Source of the DNA: Bimuria novae-zelandiae CBS 107.79
Taxonomy: Eukaryota; Ascomycota; Dothideomycetes; Pleosporales; Didymosphaeriaceae
Reading direction: 5' to 3'
NCBI GenBank assembly: GCA_010015655.1
Contig: ML976727.1
Location: 62,001 to 126,000, forward strand
Length of the DNA stretch: 64,000 nt
Numbering within the stretch: the stretch's first letter is position 1; every line of letters begins with the position of its first letter. This document shows positions 23,116 to 34,134 of the stretch, piece after piece. Both the position numbers and the translations under genes were made by a program. The notes under the pieces are model-generated. The model was given only the letters and a program-made list of their open reading frames with translations, searched no databases and had not been told where the DNA came from.

Positions 23116-23714
23116 TGCGCTCCCTCTCTTTCTCCACTACCCTATTATATGTTACCCTCGCAAATTCTATCCTTCTCCCACGCACACTTCACGACCCGCA
23201 CCACTTCATCCACCGCAATCATCTCGCCCACTATGCTAACATCTTCATCCCACGAACCGTGTGGCAGCCGCAAGACAGAATCCGACATGCCCGATCTCCA
23301 TGAGCGAGATGCGAGAAACTTGGCCCTTCCGTGGACGGAACCCCCTCTCAAATTCGCGACATCCCAAAGGAACACCCGGTCTTGCTCCTCTGTCGGCCTA
23401 CCGTTCAGCGCCGCCGCTGCACCTGCCGCACTCGTCGCATTGTAGCTGATGGAGTCCACAAAGAGGCCGAGAGTGAAGAACGCCATTCGAAAGTTAAGGT
23501 TCTTGCGATGCGCATCGCGACACGCTTCACGGGCTTCTAACTTCGGGGCCAGCACTCCGCCGTATGCTGTATTGCACAGTCCTAGAGGGTAACGACCTCA
23601 AAGACTATTAAGAGGAAATTGCAAAAAGGTGGCGGTGAGCGCCCGGGGCAAAAAGGTCGTAACAAAGAGATTGTCTGCGCAGTACAGGGTTCAAAACTGG
23701 GTGTAAACTATCTT

Positions 23715-23820
23715 GCTTAGGACGGGAATCGAACACGCGCTCTTAGGCCGGCTGAGATACCTCCATTCACTATAGGTTCACAAGTGAGTGACAGGCACTC
23801 ATCCAACTGTGCCATACAAT
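23715..23820 (-). other. tRNA-like sequence (possible tRNA pseudogene or SINE head)
   Basis: On the minus strand, TGGCACAGTTGG (23803-23814) fits the pol III A-box consensus, and GTGTTCGATTCC (about 23725-23736) fits a B-box about 70 bp later. The flanking bases do not form a convincing seven-pair acceptor stem, so a functional tRNA is unlikely. Two further B-box-like strings occur nearby on the plus strand (GGGTTCGAATTC near 23942 and GGTTCAGTCCC near 24067). It may be a decayed tRNA or a tRNA-derived repeat. Confidence 0.35.
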
Positions 23821-24795
23821 GTAGATACTAATTAAAGGACTATATATACTTCGACGGCCGCCTTTTCGCCATCGATCAGGTGGCGCGGAGCTGACGTTCG
23901 ATCATTTTCGACTCTTGCAACAAGTCCGACAGCAAGAGCGTGGGTTCGAATTCGGTTGCTGTCCTTACAATGTGAGGAACATCTCCGGTCATTGGAAGTA
24001 AGGTCACCATGCAGCCTGATCGCGACATACGAACATTAAAAAAATCCTACGCTCAGTAGGTTTCAGGTTCAGTCCCTGCAGAGCAAATTTAGTCTCCGCC
24101 TTGGGGGCTTTCTATTTTTGCTGCCTTCCTAAGCTCCACTATGCGAGGGCGAAGCGCTAGACGCTCCGTCGACGCTGAGGAGGGTGCACAAGACCTGCTA
24201 CTTTAAGTTACAGCACGCGGGTGGTTAGGAGGCCGATGTACGGCCTGGATGCCCGGCAGCGATTAGACAAGCGAATGTTCGTGGTCGCAGCCCGCCCTCC
24301 GAAGTTCGACACTTAGCTCTTCGAGCCATAATCTTTTTTTGGAACTGCGAGAGAGGATGATGGGCGCGATTTTGTTCTATAGGAGAGGACGCTGGTGGTG
24401 CTGGAGCGGCTGAGGCTGGTGAATGTGCCGCCTGCGACTGCGACGGTGATCATTTCGAAAGGTCTCGTCGTGACCAAAAGACGCACTTTGGCTCAGCCAA
24501 TCCATATCACGAGTCATACGTAAGGGAAATGACAGTTCTTAAGGTTATAAGTCATGGGACGTTACAGATAGTCTTCACTCTTTGATCGTTCTCAACGTGA
24601 GACTGTGATTGCCCTCTCTATTGCTATACTAAAAAGGCCCGTACAGCATCACGTCCTTCGAGCTCCATCATCAGACCCAATCCTTTTTGGCGCCATGAAA
24701 TGATTATGCCACCCTGCATGTACCGCTAATCCTTCTTGCAGGCTCGAGAAGAGCAGTCCAATGAGCTAGAACGAGATTGCCCAAATGTGGAGCTA

Positions 24796-25290
24796 CTAAG
24801 TTCTGAGACAGCTCTCAAGATGGAGTGAAATTTGTGCAGTTGGGTGCTGGATAATCAACAACTCAGAGATTTCCCATTTGTTGTGACGGGGCGTTGCTAG
24901 GCCACCATTGAGGTAGGAGCGACTGAGCTTCACCAAAGCAAACTTTGATCGGGGCACCAATGTGCATACTAAGCACTTCTGATGCTCTTGTGTTTGGGTG
25001 AAGTGGAGATTGTTATCCTCTACTAGGCGACATTGTGTATTCGCCATTAGGTGGAAGATGCTCATGTTACCAAAATTGCCTTCCGTTGATCCATACATGA
25101 TTGATCATTTTGTCTTAAACGGTGACGGCGAGGCACCTCCGTTCCTATTCAATGGAGCGAGTGTGTTTGAGTCCTTCAAGTGTTTCTCTTGCTGGATTTT
25201 TGGGGTAAAGACAACGCACTTCCCTTCTAGCTCAGTAATACGACAGGCACGAGGGCTCTCAAGCCCATTCCATGTGGAGTATGTGCTTAG
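24796..25290 (-). pseudogene. Possible decayed gene of unknown function
   Basis: A minus-strand frame runs for about 165 codons with a single TGA stop near 25101 (FKTK-stop-SIMYGSTEGNFGN). Segments on both sides look protein-like (RITELEGKCVVFTPKIQQEK and LFHTQ-type polar stretches), and the stop could be a CGA to TGA change. I recognise no family and no splice sites, so coding status is uncertain. Confidence 0.25.
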
Positions 25291-25573
25291 AAGTGACGTT
25301 ATGTATTATCTACATATGTGAGCTTTACGCAGCCAATTGTTCCGCCAATATGCTGCTCAAAGCGAGCTTTGGTGAGGAGATTGCGTGTCGGGTTAGGTCG
25401 GGTTGCTTCGGTGAAGGCGGGGGTGCTCTTTCCTCCGTTGTCGTTCGGCAGCGACTGCCGTCAACAAACGGAGGCACGTCACAATTTCCGTACCGCCCAC
25501 CTTCCTCTCACCTTTCCTCCACTTCCTGTCTACTCACCTCTACAACTTCAACCTATCCTTCCAAACACCACCA

Positions 25574-27198
25574 CAGCGCTTCCAACGGTAAGTAATACGG
25601 TCAGTACTGTACGGGTGAGTAGGGTGAATTGGGCCGTACGTACCATAGAGAGGTGCCCACCGTACGAGGCACCGTACCGTACTAGATTTAACGCCGTATT
25701 ACTGTCTATACTATCCTAAATAGGAAGGAGGCATAAGTTAAGCGTTAGGGAGGCTAAATCTAGCGAATCTGGCAGATCCTGCAAGGCTAGCTAATTAGAT
25801 TTTAAATACGCCTATATAGAGTAAATTAAGTAGCGCTTTTTTTTTGGCTATTACTATATCTTCTTATATAATTATTAGCGCGTTTTTTATTAAAATACTT
25901 ATAATTTAAATTACTTTATAGAGTACGGGCGTTTCTTAAGGATCTTGATAGTTTTTATTATTAATACTATTACTATTTTATACCTCTATAGTGTAAGAAA
26001 CTAATACGTTAGCTAGCTCTTTATAATTCTTATTATTATTAATTTATCCCTCGTATAAGTATCTTAGTAGTAACTTAGGTAAGGCGTTTTATACAGACTA
26101 GTATAAACTCTAGTATAGTACCTAAAAGCTAGAGGGTGTGCGCGTTAATTACTACGTATAGTATAAGTTAAAAATCTTGAAAGGTTATAAAACTATATCT
26201 ATCTAAAGCTAAGTTAAGTTACTTAAATAATAATCTAGTTAGCTAAAAGTCATTCTTTTTATATAAAGAATATAATACGACTAGTAGGCTGGTAAATAGG
26301 TTAGGTCGCAAAGGCTACAGTTAGGTCTAACTAAGTAGAATACTAAAATTTTAAAACTTAAACTCTCTATAACTTTATAAATATAAGGGCTATACTTATG
26401 CAAACTTATTACGAGGTGTATATATATATAAGTTATATAACTAAAAAAAAAACCTATATTTATATTTATTTAGAGAGAAATTATCCTTTTAGTAATATTT
26501 TACGTCTTTTTTTTAGGATGCGTGACTTAATATACTATATAATTTTTTAAAAATTAAATATATTACTATTAATATATATATATATATATATATATACCTT
26601 ATATTAAAATTGCATAAGTATAGCTCCTTTATTTAAAAAGTTATAAAGAGTTTAAGTTTTAAAATTTTAGTGTTCTGCTTAGTTAGACCTAACTGTGGCC
26701 CTTGCGATCCTAACCTATTTACTAGCCTACTAGTAGTAGATAAAGATAAGTTAAAAACGCTATTTAGTTATTTTTAAGATAGTAATAGATAACCTCTTTA
26801 TACTAGTAACGTAATATAACTATAAGCGCTCCTTCTTCTCTACTAAACGTATAATTACGTGTAATTATAATTTGCTATTAGTAAACATAATAGAGGCCTA
26901 TTAGTTATAAAAGAATTAACTAAGGAGAGACGCCGTCCTAAGTTATTTTAAGAACCTAATTACCTGTATTAATAAGAAGGATAATATTATAAAGGTAACT
27001 ACTAAAGACACTAATAATACTAATAATAATAACCTTAATACTAGTCATTTTCCTAATTAGGAAATTTGTATACTATTACTACCCGTAGAAGCTTTAATTC
27101 ACCAATTACGGTTTGTCTCCCGTACAATGCTCGCTCACAACCGTAACGTAACCGTAGCGACCCTACTCAGGCCGTATTACTTACTGTTGGAAGCGCTG
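25574..27198. mobile_element. Non-autonomous hAT-type element 2
   Basis: A 1625-bp element with inverted ends starting CAGCGCTTCCAAC and continuing RGTAAGTAATACGG. It is flanked by the 8-bp duplication CACCACCA (25566-25573 and 27199-27206). Short subterminal repeats containing CCGTA and GTACGG lie just inside both ends, as hAT transposases use for binding. The interior is AT-rich and has no transposase motif, so it would rely on another hAT in the genome. A separate inverted-repeat element sits inside (26280-26734). Confidence 0.85.
26280..26734. repeat. Nested 455-bp inverted-repeat element (MITE-like)
   Basis: The arms are about 125 bp each (roughly 26280-26405 and 26608-26734) and are inverted copies differing mainly by transitions. 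They start ACTAGTAGGCTGGTAAATAG on the left and ACTAGTAGGCTAGTAAATAG on the right (reverse strand). The loop is AT-rich with a TA dinucleotide run near 26575-26595. No clear target duplication was seen. Transition-type differences between the arms fit RIP. Confidence 0.75.
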
Positions 27199-27411
27199 CA
27201 CCACCACAACATGACTAGCAGCGGGGGCTCGCCGTTCAACGACGCCTAGTTAGTATACTCTACAGCTGTTTCACAGCTACTACTAACAGGACGTAGCTCT
27301 CGCGGCTCGCCGCAGCAGCAGCAACCGCTCTTTGTCACCGTAAAGTCACCTAACGCATGCTGTCAGTCACAGGTAAGCCTCTAATAATGGCCTTAAGAGC
27401 GAGCAATAAAA

Positions 27412-28100
27412 CTAACTGCAGTACAGATCTACCCTCTGAAGGTGAGCCGCAATCGTGGTATCCCAAGACTCGACATCGCGTTAAAGACTCTCAATTGCGG
27501 TATCCCGAGACTCGACATCGCAGCGCAGGCTCTCAATTGTGGTATCCCGAGACTTGATATCGCAGCGCAGGGTCTCGATTGTGGTATCATGAGAAGCGAC
27601 ATCGCGTTGCAGGCTCTCAACTGTATTTTCAAGCCCTCTCACTCGATCGTGAATCAAATTTTGGAATTTATGAAATTCCACCATGACCGCTTCAAGCAGA
27701 TCCTTGGTTTCATCGGGAGCTGGTGAGACTTCGCGTTCTGACGATGCTAACGGCGCCGTTAGCAGAAGCCATCAAGATGAGGGTGTTTACTCACCGGTCT
27801 GTACAGGCATCGGCGAGGTATCGTCCTCGTCATGTGCAACCCTGCGCCTATCCGAAACTGCATCACGACCTGCCATCATGCTGCTCGACACGATCCGAGA
27901 TCTTTGAGGGGAGATTGATACGCTTAAACAGTCGTTGGGAGACTTCCCGCCACCTGACGACGAATTCAGGATCTCAGACTTACCGCTGAAGGTCTTAATT
28001 GATGGAAGAACGCAAAGTTTCGCGGAGACTTTGGATGGAGAGACGCAAGCTGCGATCATATCCGCATTCACTACTGAGTTTCACCAGGAATACGATTAGA
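27412..28100 (-). pseudogene. Decayed coiled-coil protein gene
   Basis: On the minus strand an upstream exon (27795 to about 28100) encodes a Ser-rich segment ending SPMPVQT. A 48-bp intron (27747-27794; GTGAGT, GCTAAC branch, TAG) joins it in frame to ASSEREVSPAPDETKDLLEA, then VEFHKFQNLIHDRVRGLENT and tandem 14-residue units of the type TIESLRCDVESRDT. The last part reads on as RDVESWDTTIAAHLQRVDLYCS but is cut by TAA at 27481-27483, where other units have CAA or CAG, a RIP-type change. The 5' end is unresolved; a further intron is likely near 28100-28235. The heptad-like repeats predict a coiled coil. I do not recognise the family. Confidence 0.45.
27457..27624 (-). repeat. Four tandem 42-bp units encoding 14-residue coiled-coil repeats
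   Basis: Units start at 27457, 27499, 27541 and 27583 with the shared core GGTATCCCGAGACTCGACAT and the same length, 42 bp. The period equals 14 residues, two heptads, so length change by whole units keeps both frame and coiled-coil phase. Confidence 0.85.
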
Positions 28101-28438
28101 CAAAAAACTCACGAGATGAGCGTTGCAGACGAATCGTCAAACCTGACCTGCTGCCCAGATACGTCGACAAGAAATTATGTATCAACTAATTCATCGTTTG
28201 GACCACCAATGCAGTAGCCATCGACTCACCGTACGCTTGCTCGAGATGCGTGAGTAAGCCGGCATGTCCGTGTGTTCGCCCTTGATTGGTTGAGGGTGAA
28301 TATGTACTCTGTTTTTATCCCCTCGAACAACCCAGTGTACGAGATGGAGAGCAATTTATCTGGTTTAGATGATAGCCATCTGCAAGTGAGGGAACGCAAA
28401 GTCTATGCAAGTACCTTGGAACATGGGTGTAGATGTAC

Positions 28439-29562
28439 TTAGCTTATTATGTGCTGCCAGCTTAGTTGCTGAGACCCGAATGATAGCACGCGAGGAGAGA
28501 GTAGGCGTTCCTGGAGTGTCCAGGCTCTTTTGTTGAGCGGTTCTTGGTCTGCACGGTGTGGAATTGCCAGTGTAAGGAAACCTTCCCTATATTCCCGTCA
28601 CTGCAGGTCCAGCGGAGGTTCTCGATGATGATCTCGCGACTCGGTGGGGTCCTGTCCGAGAGGAAACCTTCGATGCAGGTTGACGCACTGGTAGCTGCGA
28701 TTGTGACGAGGGCGTCCTGGTAAATGCTCGCCATTCCCGCTATTTCTCGATGCTTATCTTGCACGCTGTCTTGTAAAATGCATAATGAGTCTATCCAGAG
28801 GTAACTCAATCCTAGGCGACGTGTGAAGATGACTGCGTCTTGGAGTGTCTGCGGTAGACACAAGGTTCGTATGCCAGCTTTGTGCTGTTCAATGTTTCCA
28901 ACCAACGTCCGCGCAGGTTGTGGATCGGCCCAGCAGTAACTCAGAGCACAATAATGACTCCTTTCGTCTTGAGAGTCATGCAATCGAATATTGTCATCGT
29001 AACATCGAGCACGCGTGTCGGCAATAATGGTATTCTGAACTCGGGACAACGTTCGTGAGACTTGCATTGCTCAAGCCATGCCTTCGCCTTCTCAGCACTG
29101 GAACTGACATTGTAATTCACCGGAGACCATTGTATTTCTGCCCCGGCAGGACCGTCTAAAATCGCGAACCTGTCAGTCTGGCGCGACGGCCCTTTTCTCC
29201 AATGGGAAGGAAGTTTACGAACCACGGCGAGCGAGAACAGACCACCCAGTTATTATCGGTACCTGACCCCACAGTTTATCTACGCCATCAATCTTGGTAC
29301 GGATGTTCAGGGTATCAGCTTCCGCATATACATCCGAGTATGGGCGAAACCGCACGTTGATGGCTATCGCGGTAGCTTCGCTAATCACTCTTGAGCGCAT
29401 TTTGAGTCTGTCGACTAGATAGCTACACATTCTGCAGTGGGCTGCGGCTGCCAGTAAGTTTTGCGAATGGAGAGATGAAGTGAGGCCTGCTTTGGCCCTA
29501 GCCTGCTCAAGCTTCTCCCTGCTTGACGCGAATCCACACACACACCCCAGCACACCGCGCAC
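28439..29562 (-). pseudogene. HET-domain gene with frameshifts
   Basis: From a minus-strand start at 29562 (MRGVLGCVCGFASSREKL) the sequence follows the usual plan of fungal HET proteins: a Cys-containing N-terminal part (LAAAAHCRMCSYLVDRL), a middle region (RFAILDGPAGAEIQWSPVNY), CPEFRIPLLPTRVLDV, then YCALSYCWADPQPARTLVGN, TLCLPQTLQDAVIFTRRLGL, YLWIDSLCILQDS and YQDALVTIAATSAS. The normal next block appears as PLNKRAWTLQERLLSPRVLSF in another frame. At least two frame changes are therefore needed, one after RVLDV (about 29000) and one before PLNKRAW (about 28550). A third, or an intron, lies near 29235-29260. HET proteins trigger cell death on non-self fusion (family knowledge). This copy looks inactive, unless some of the shifts are sequencing errors. 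Confidence 0.75.
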
Positions 29563-30249
29563 GCTTTGAATCGATCACTTTCTACAGTGTTCATGCTCGG
29601 CTGAATGGTCTTCGATGGCTGGCGGGCGCCAACTAGAATAGGTGGGAGTCGTGTTGAAAGTTTACTTTATCACGCAACGCTAATCCTAATACGGTAATAT
29701 CGCACCGCTGTGTTCTTGATTGGATATAGCTTCGTTTCCAGCGTCAACTTGCGGTCAGGCGTGCAGATGCATTTCCGAAACAATGAAGATGATGATTACT
29801 TAGACTCCCTGGAGAGCCGAAAGAAGGCGTGCATACGATAGCGTTCAGGGTAATTTTTTTTATACAAGCGCAGAGCCCATATGACTATGATAGAGCGCGG
29901 GTATCTCGTCGTGGTTCAAATACCACGTAGTGACGTGTGCTGAGTTACTACCCGGTACATGATACTGCTCCGGAAGCTTGGAAGTAGAAACGAGACTGGA
30001 ACATGGTACATGTAACATCTCGCCGATATTGATTTCGAACATTGCGCTCGAGTAAATACTTTTCCATTTTGTATGCCAACCTAGTAAAGGTCGTGGATTG
30101 ACATCATTAACTGTACAGACATCCCTCCATGCACATGCACCATCTTCTTGCTTCATGTCATATCATCGCCAATCATACCAATCGTATCTCCAAACGCCAG
30201 CCCAAGCTTTAAACTACAATCTCGCTCTCGCCGCCTCTGTCACTGCAAG
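29563..30249. other. Intergenic region
   Basis: Balanced composition between the HET pseudogene and the 3' end of the dehydrogenase gene. Short frames only. No repeat or RNA feature was recognised. Confidence 0.45.
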
Positions 30250-31917
<1,668 letters not shown>

Positions 31918-32670
31918 TGTGTGTGATTGTGTCGTCAAACGTGGATTTCAAACGTGAAGGGGTATAATGAGGAAGTAAAGATAGTAGGTGCAAAGAGAGA
32001 AGAGGGCAGGTGGAGCTATATAAACGGGAAATTGCTGCGGCACGTCGTGGTGCTCTTTTATCACTTGTCTGGTGGGGTACCCCAACCAAGTATGACGCCG
32101 GCACCTGCGACCCCTCACTGCGGCGATTGATCGGACCAGCGAGCCCATGCCCATCGACTTTCGCCCAATGCTCGCATTTCGAGGCCAATTTTCGCAAAGA
32201 GCTCGGAAGAGCCTCGCATGGTCGCGAATTGGCAGTCCGAAGCGCGCGATTGGGTGGTTTGCTCGCCAGCGCGGGGCACCTTGGCCTATTGTGGAGTGCC
32301 AGAAGCGACGGGAGCCGCTCGAGATCCGCTGCGGAGGGCATTTCCAGATTTGGGGGCGCAATACGGAACCGCAGCCACGGGCGGACTATTGCGTCGGTTG
32401 CTAAGCCATCGCGAGGACCTTGGAAGGGCGAGGACTAGATAGGCAGAGTATGGAAGTGGTACGCAGGTAGGTAAAGAATCTATGGGATTTGTAGACTAGG
32501 CACAAGACTAGATATAGGAAAGAGAGCACCCTGATGGTAGCTAGGTATAATAGGAAAGAACGCCCAGAACATTCCTGTCCACCAGTGTGCCCGATGCAAG
32601 TGGTAATTCGTAACGCGATCTCGCCAACTCGACGGATAGGAATGGAACCTTGTCCACTCAGGCACCCACG
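31918..32670. other. Intergenic region holding the dehydrogenase promoter
   Basis: Balanced composition. The dehydrogenase promoter lies at its left side (see TATA-like site) and the 3' end of the AhpC/TSA-like gene at its right side. The overlapping frames on both strands (31948-32442) have no domain signatures and are not called. Confidence 0.5.
32017..32023 (-). promoter_or_regulatory. TATA-like element of the dehydrogenase gene
   Basis: On the minus strand TTTATATAG lies about 100 bp upstream of the start codon at 31917, a plausible core-promoter position. The call rests only on sequence match and spacing. Confidence 0.4.
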
Positions 32671-33816
32671 CTAAGGCTCCTCCGCGACCTTCTCTGGCGT
32701 CTTGCTCCCCTCCTTGTCCTTCACGCCCTTACTCTTTCTCCTGCCCCTGCCCCAGCTGTTGCTTCTGTTCCTCCCGTGCTCCTTCAGTGTCTTGATCCCA
32801 TGGCTCCATCGCTTTCTCAACGGACTCTCCTTGGTTCCTAGCCCCAGCAGTTGTCTCACCTCGGACACCTCGGCGTGATCTCTTGTATGCCGCATGCGAT
32901 GCGCCCACACGCACTTCCCGTGGTCGAACAGGAACTCGCCGCCAACCTGCTTGAGATCTCCGCCCTTGAGCGCGTTGCTGCCCGTCTTCAAGCCTTGTAC
33001 GATGGATTGCACCGTGGTGAAGAGCATATTCGATTGGAAGTATTCCGGTTTCTTGCCCAGGTCGAGCGTGCGCGTCATGTTGAGGAGATCGTACAGTTTG
33101 CGCGTCGGGTCTGCGTAGATGGGGAACGGACAGTTGGTGGTCTGAGTGTACATTTCGATGAGTTCCGGCCGTCCACATCCAATTACGGTGATAAACGTCG
33201 GTTCGGGGAGCGTGAGGAGCGATTCGGGTGTTATGGAGGCGGACAGCTCGCGGAGGTACTCTTGGCAATTTCCACAGAAGAAGTGCCGAATGAAGATGAT
33301 GAGCTGACGTGGTGCTACGCCTTCGCCTTGATATAGGTCTTTGAAGGGACGCGACTGGCCGCTGGCATCAAGGACGACGAGGGTTTCGACTCGCTTTATG
33401 TCCTTCTCAGTGGGTATCTCGTCGTTCACTTCGACGCTGCCTTCAAAGTCCAGCTCGGGATTCTCTAGCACGGGCGTGGCGCTCGAAGGAGAGAAGGGAG
33501 GCGTCGTGGGTGCGTCGGCAGCGGTAGGAGACCTGACCGTCGCGCCCAGGCTGAGGGTCGCGTCGGTCGAGTTGCGCGGCTTCGCATCGTGCATAGGGGA
33601 GAGGTTCGGGTCGAGGGAGAGGGACGTGTTGCGTTTGTGCGTGTGGCCATTTCCATTGCTGGTGGGCGCAAGCTTTGGATCCAGCGAGAGGGATGGCTTT
33701 TGCGAAGGAAGGGCGTCGGTTGCTCGAGCGTGTTCCGGGTCCGTTTCCAGTGTGGCAATCTCGCCTCCTGTCGTCGCAGTGGGATTAGTCAACGAAGCAA
33801 TCGCCGACGTCTCCAT
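32671..33816 (-). CDS. Thioredoxin-fold AhpC/TSA-like (PRXL2/AAED1-type) protein
   Basis: A single exon of 381 residues on the minus strand, starting METSAIASLTNPTATTGG. The first 125 or so residues are a low-complexity Ser/Thr/Pro-rich tail in which the motif SLSLDP occurs twice (KPSLSLDPKLAP and NTSLSLDPNLSP). Residues of about 125-300 form the thioredoxin-like domain: LVVLDASGQSRPFKDLYQ, LIIFIRHFFCGNCQEYLREL with a CxxC (CGNC) at the redox position, FITVIGCGRPELIEMY, and FPIYADPTRKLYDLLNM. The domain ends with GGEFLFDHGKCVWAHRMRHT. The C-terminal 60 residues are Lys/Arg-rich. The family is thought to take part in thiol redox balance, but most members have no defined substrate. The fresh pogo-type element at 34040 lies 223 bp upstream of the start codon. 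Confidence 0.8.
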   Translation of the reverse strand: METSAIASLTNPTATTGGEIATLETDPEHARATDALPSQKPSLSLDPKLAPTSNGNGHTHKRNTSLSLDPNLSPMHDAKPRNSTDATLSLGATVRSPTAADAPTTPPFSPSSATPVLENPELDFEGSVEVNDEIPTEKDIKRVETLVVLDASGQSRPFKDLYQGEGVAPRQLIIFIRHFFCGNCQEYLRELSASITPESLLTLPEPTFITVIGCGRPELIEMYTQTTNCPFPIYADPTRKLYDLLNMTRTLDLGKKPEYFQSNMLFTTVQSIVQGLKTGSNALKGGDLKQVGGEFLFDHGKCVWAHRMRHTRDHAEVSEVRQLLGLGTKESPLRKRWSHGIKTLKEHGRNRSNSWGRGRRKSKGVKDKEGSKTPEKVAEEP

Positions 33817-34037
33817 GTTTGGGTGTTGTGTGAAAAGGCTGCGCCGTCTGCGCGTGTGTCTTCACTGTTCTCAGCTGCTCGTATTCGGGGCTGGAAAGGT
33901 CGAAGTGGCCGTAGTCAGCGACCCCGAGTAAGAGCGGTGAAGACAGGATTCAGATTTGCTGGCGGGAAACGTTGTGAGGGGCGCTTGGAGAGACAAGAAT
34001 TGCAGTAGACGTGACAGAGTTGGATTAGGCGCCGCGA
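33817..34037. promoter_or_regulatory. Short upstream region between the AhpC/TSA-like gene and the pogo-type insertion
   Basis: About 220 bp of balanced sequence upstream of the minus-strand start at 33816. It must hold the 5' UTR and proximal promoter unless these extend into or beyond the transposon. No clear TATA element was recognised. Confidence 0.4.
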
Positions 34038-34134
34038 TAAGCTCGGCCATATACTTTTCGGCCACGTATACTTCTCGGCCACCCTAACTAAGATAGCCAC
34101 ACTATTTTGAATCGCGATTTTTCAACGACAACAA

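Larger units (their letters stand above)
23116..25565. other. Intergenic region with scattered short frames
   Basis: Balanced composition. Apart from a tRNA-like block near 23715-23820 and a possible decayed frame at 24796-25290, I see no supported gene. The 136-codon minus frame at 23145-23555 has no recognisable domain and is not called. Confidence 0.4.

Noticed and set aside
23145..23555. 136-codon minus frame
   Set aside because: No domain, no splice or promoter support, and other frames on the opposite strand are equally open.
26575..26596. TA dinucleotide run
   Set aside because: Simple repeat at the AT-rich loop of the nested inverted-repeat element; no separate function inferred.
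31948..32442. Several frames of up to 224 codons between the dehydrogenase and the AhpC/TSA-like gene
   Set aside because: Multiple frames on both strands are open at once because of composition; none has a domain, and the region holds the dehydrogenase promoter.
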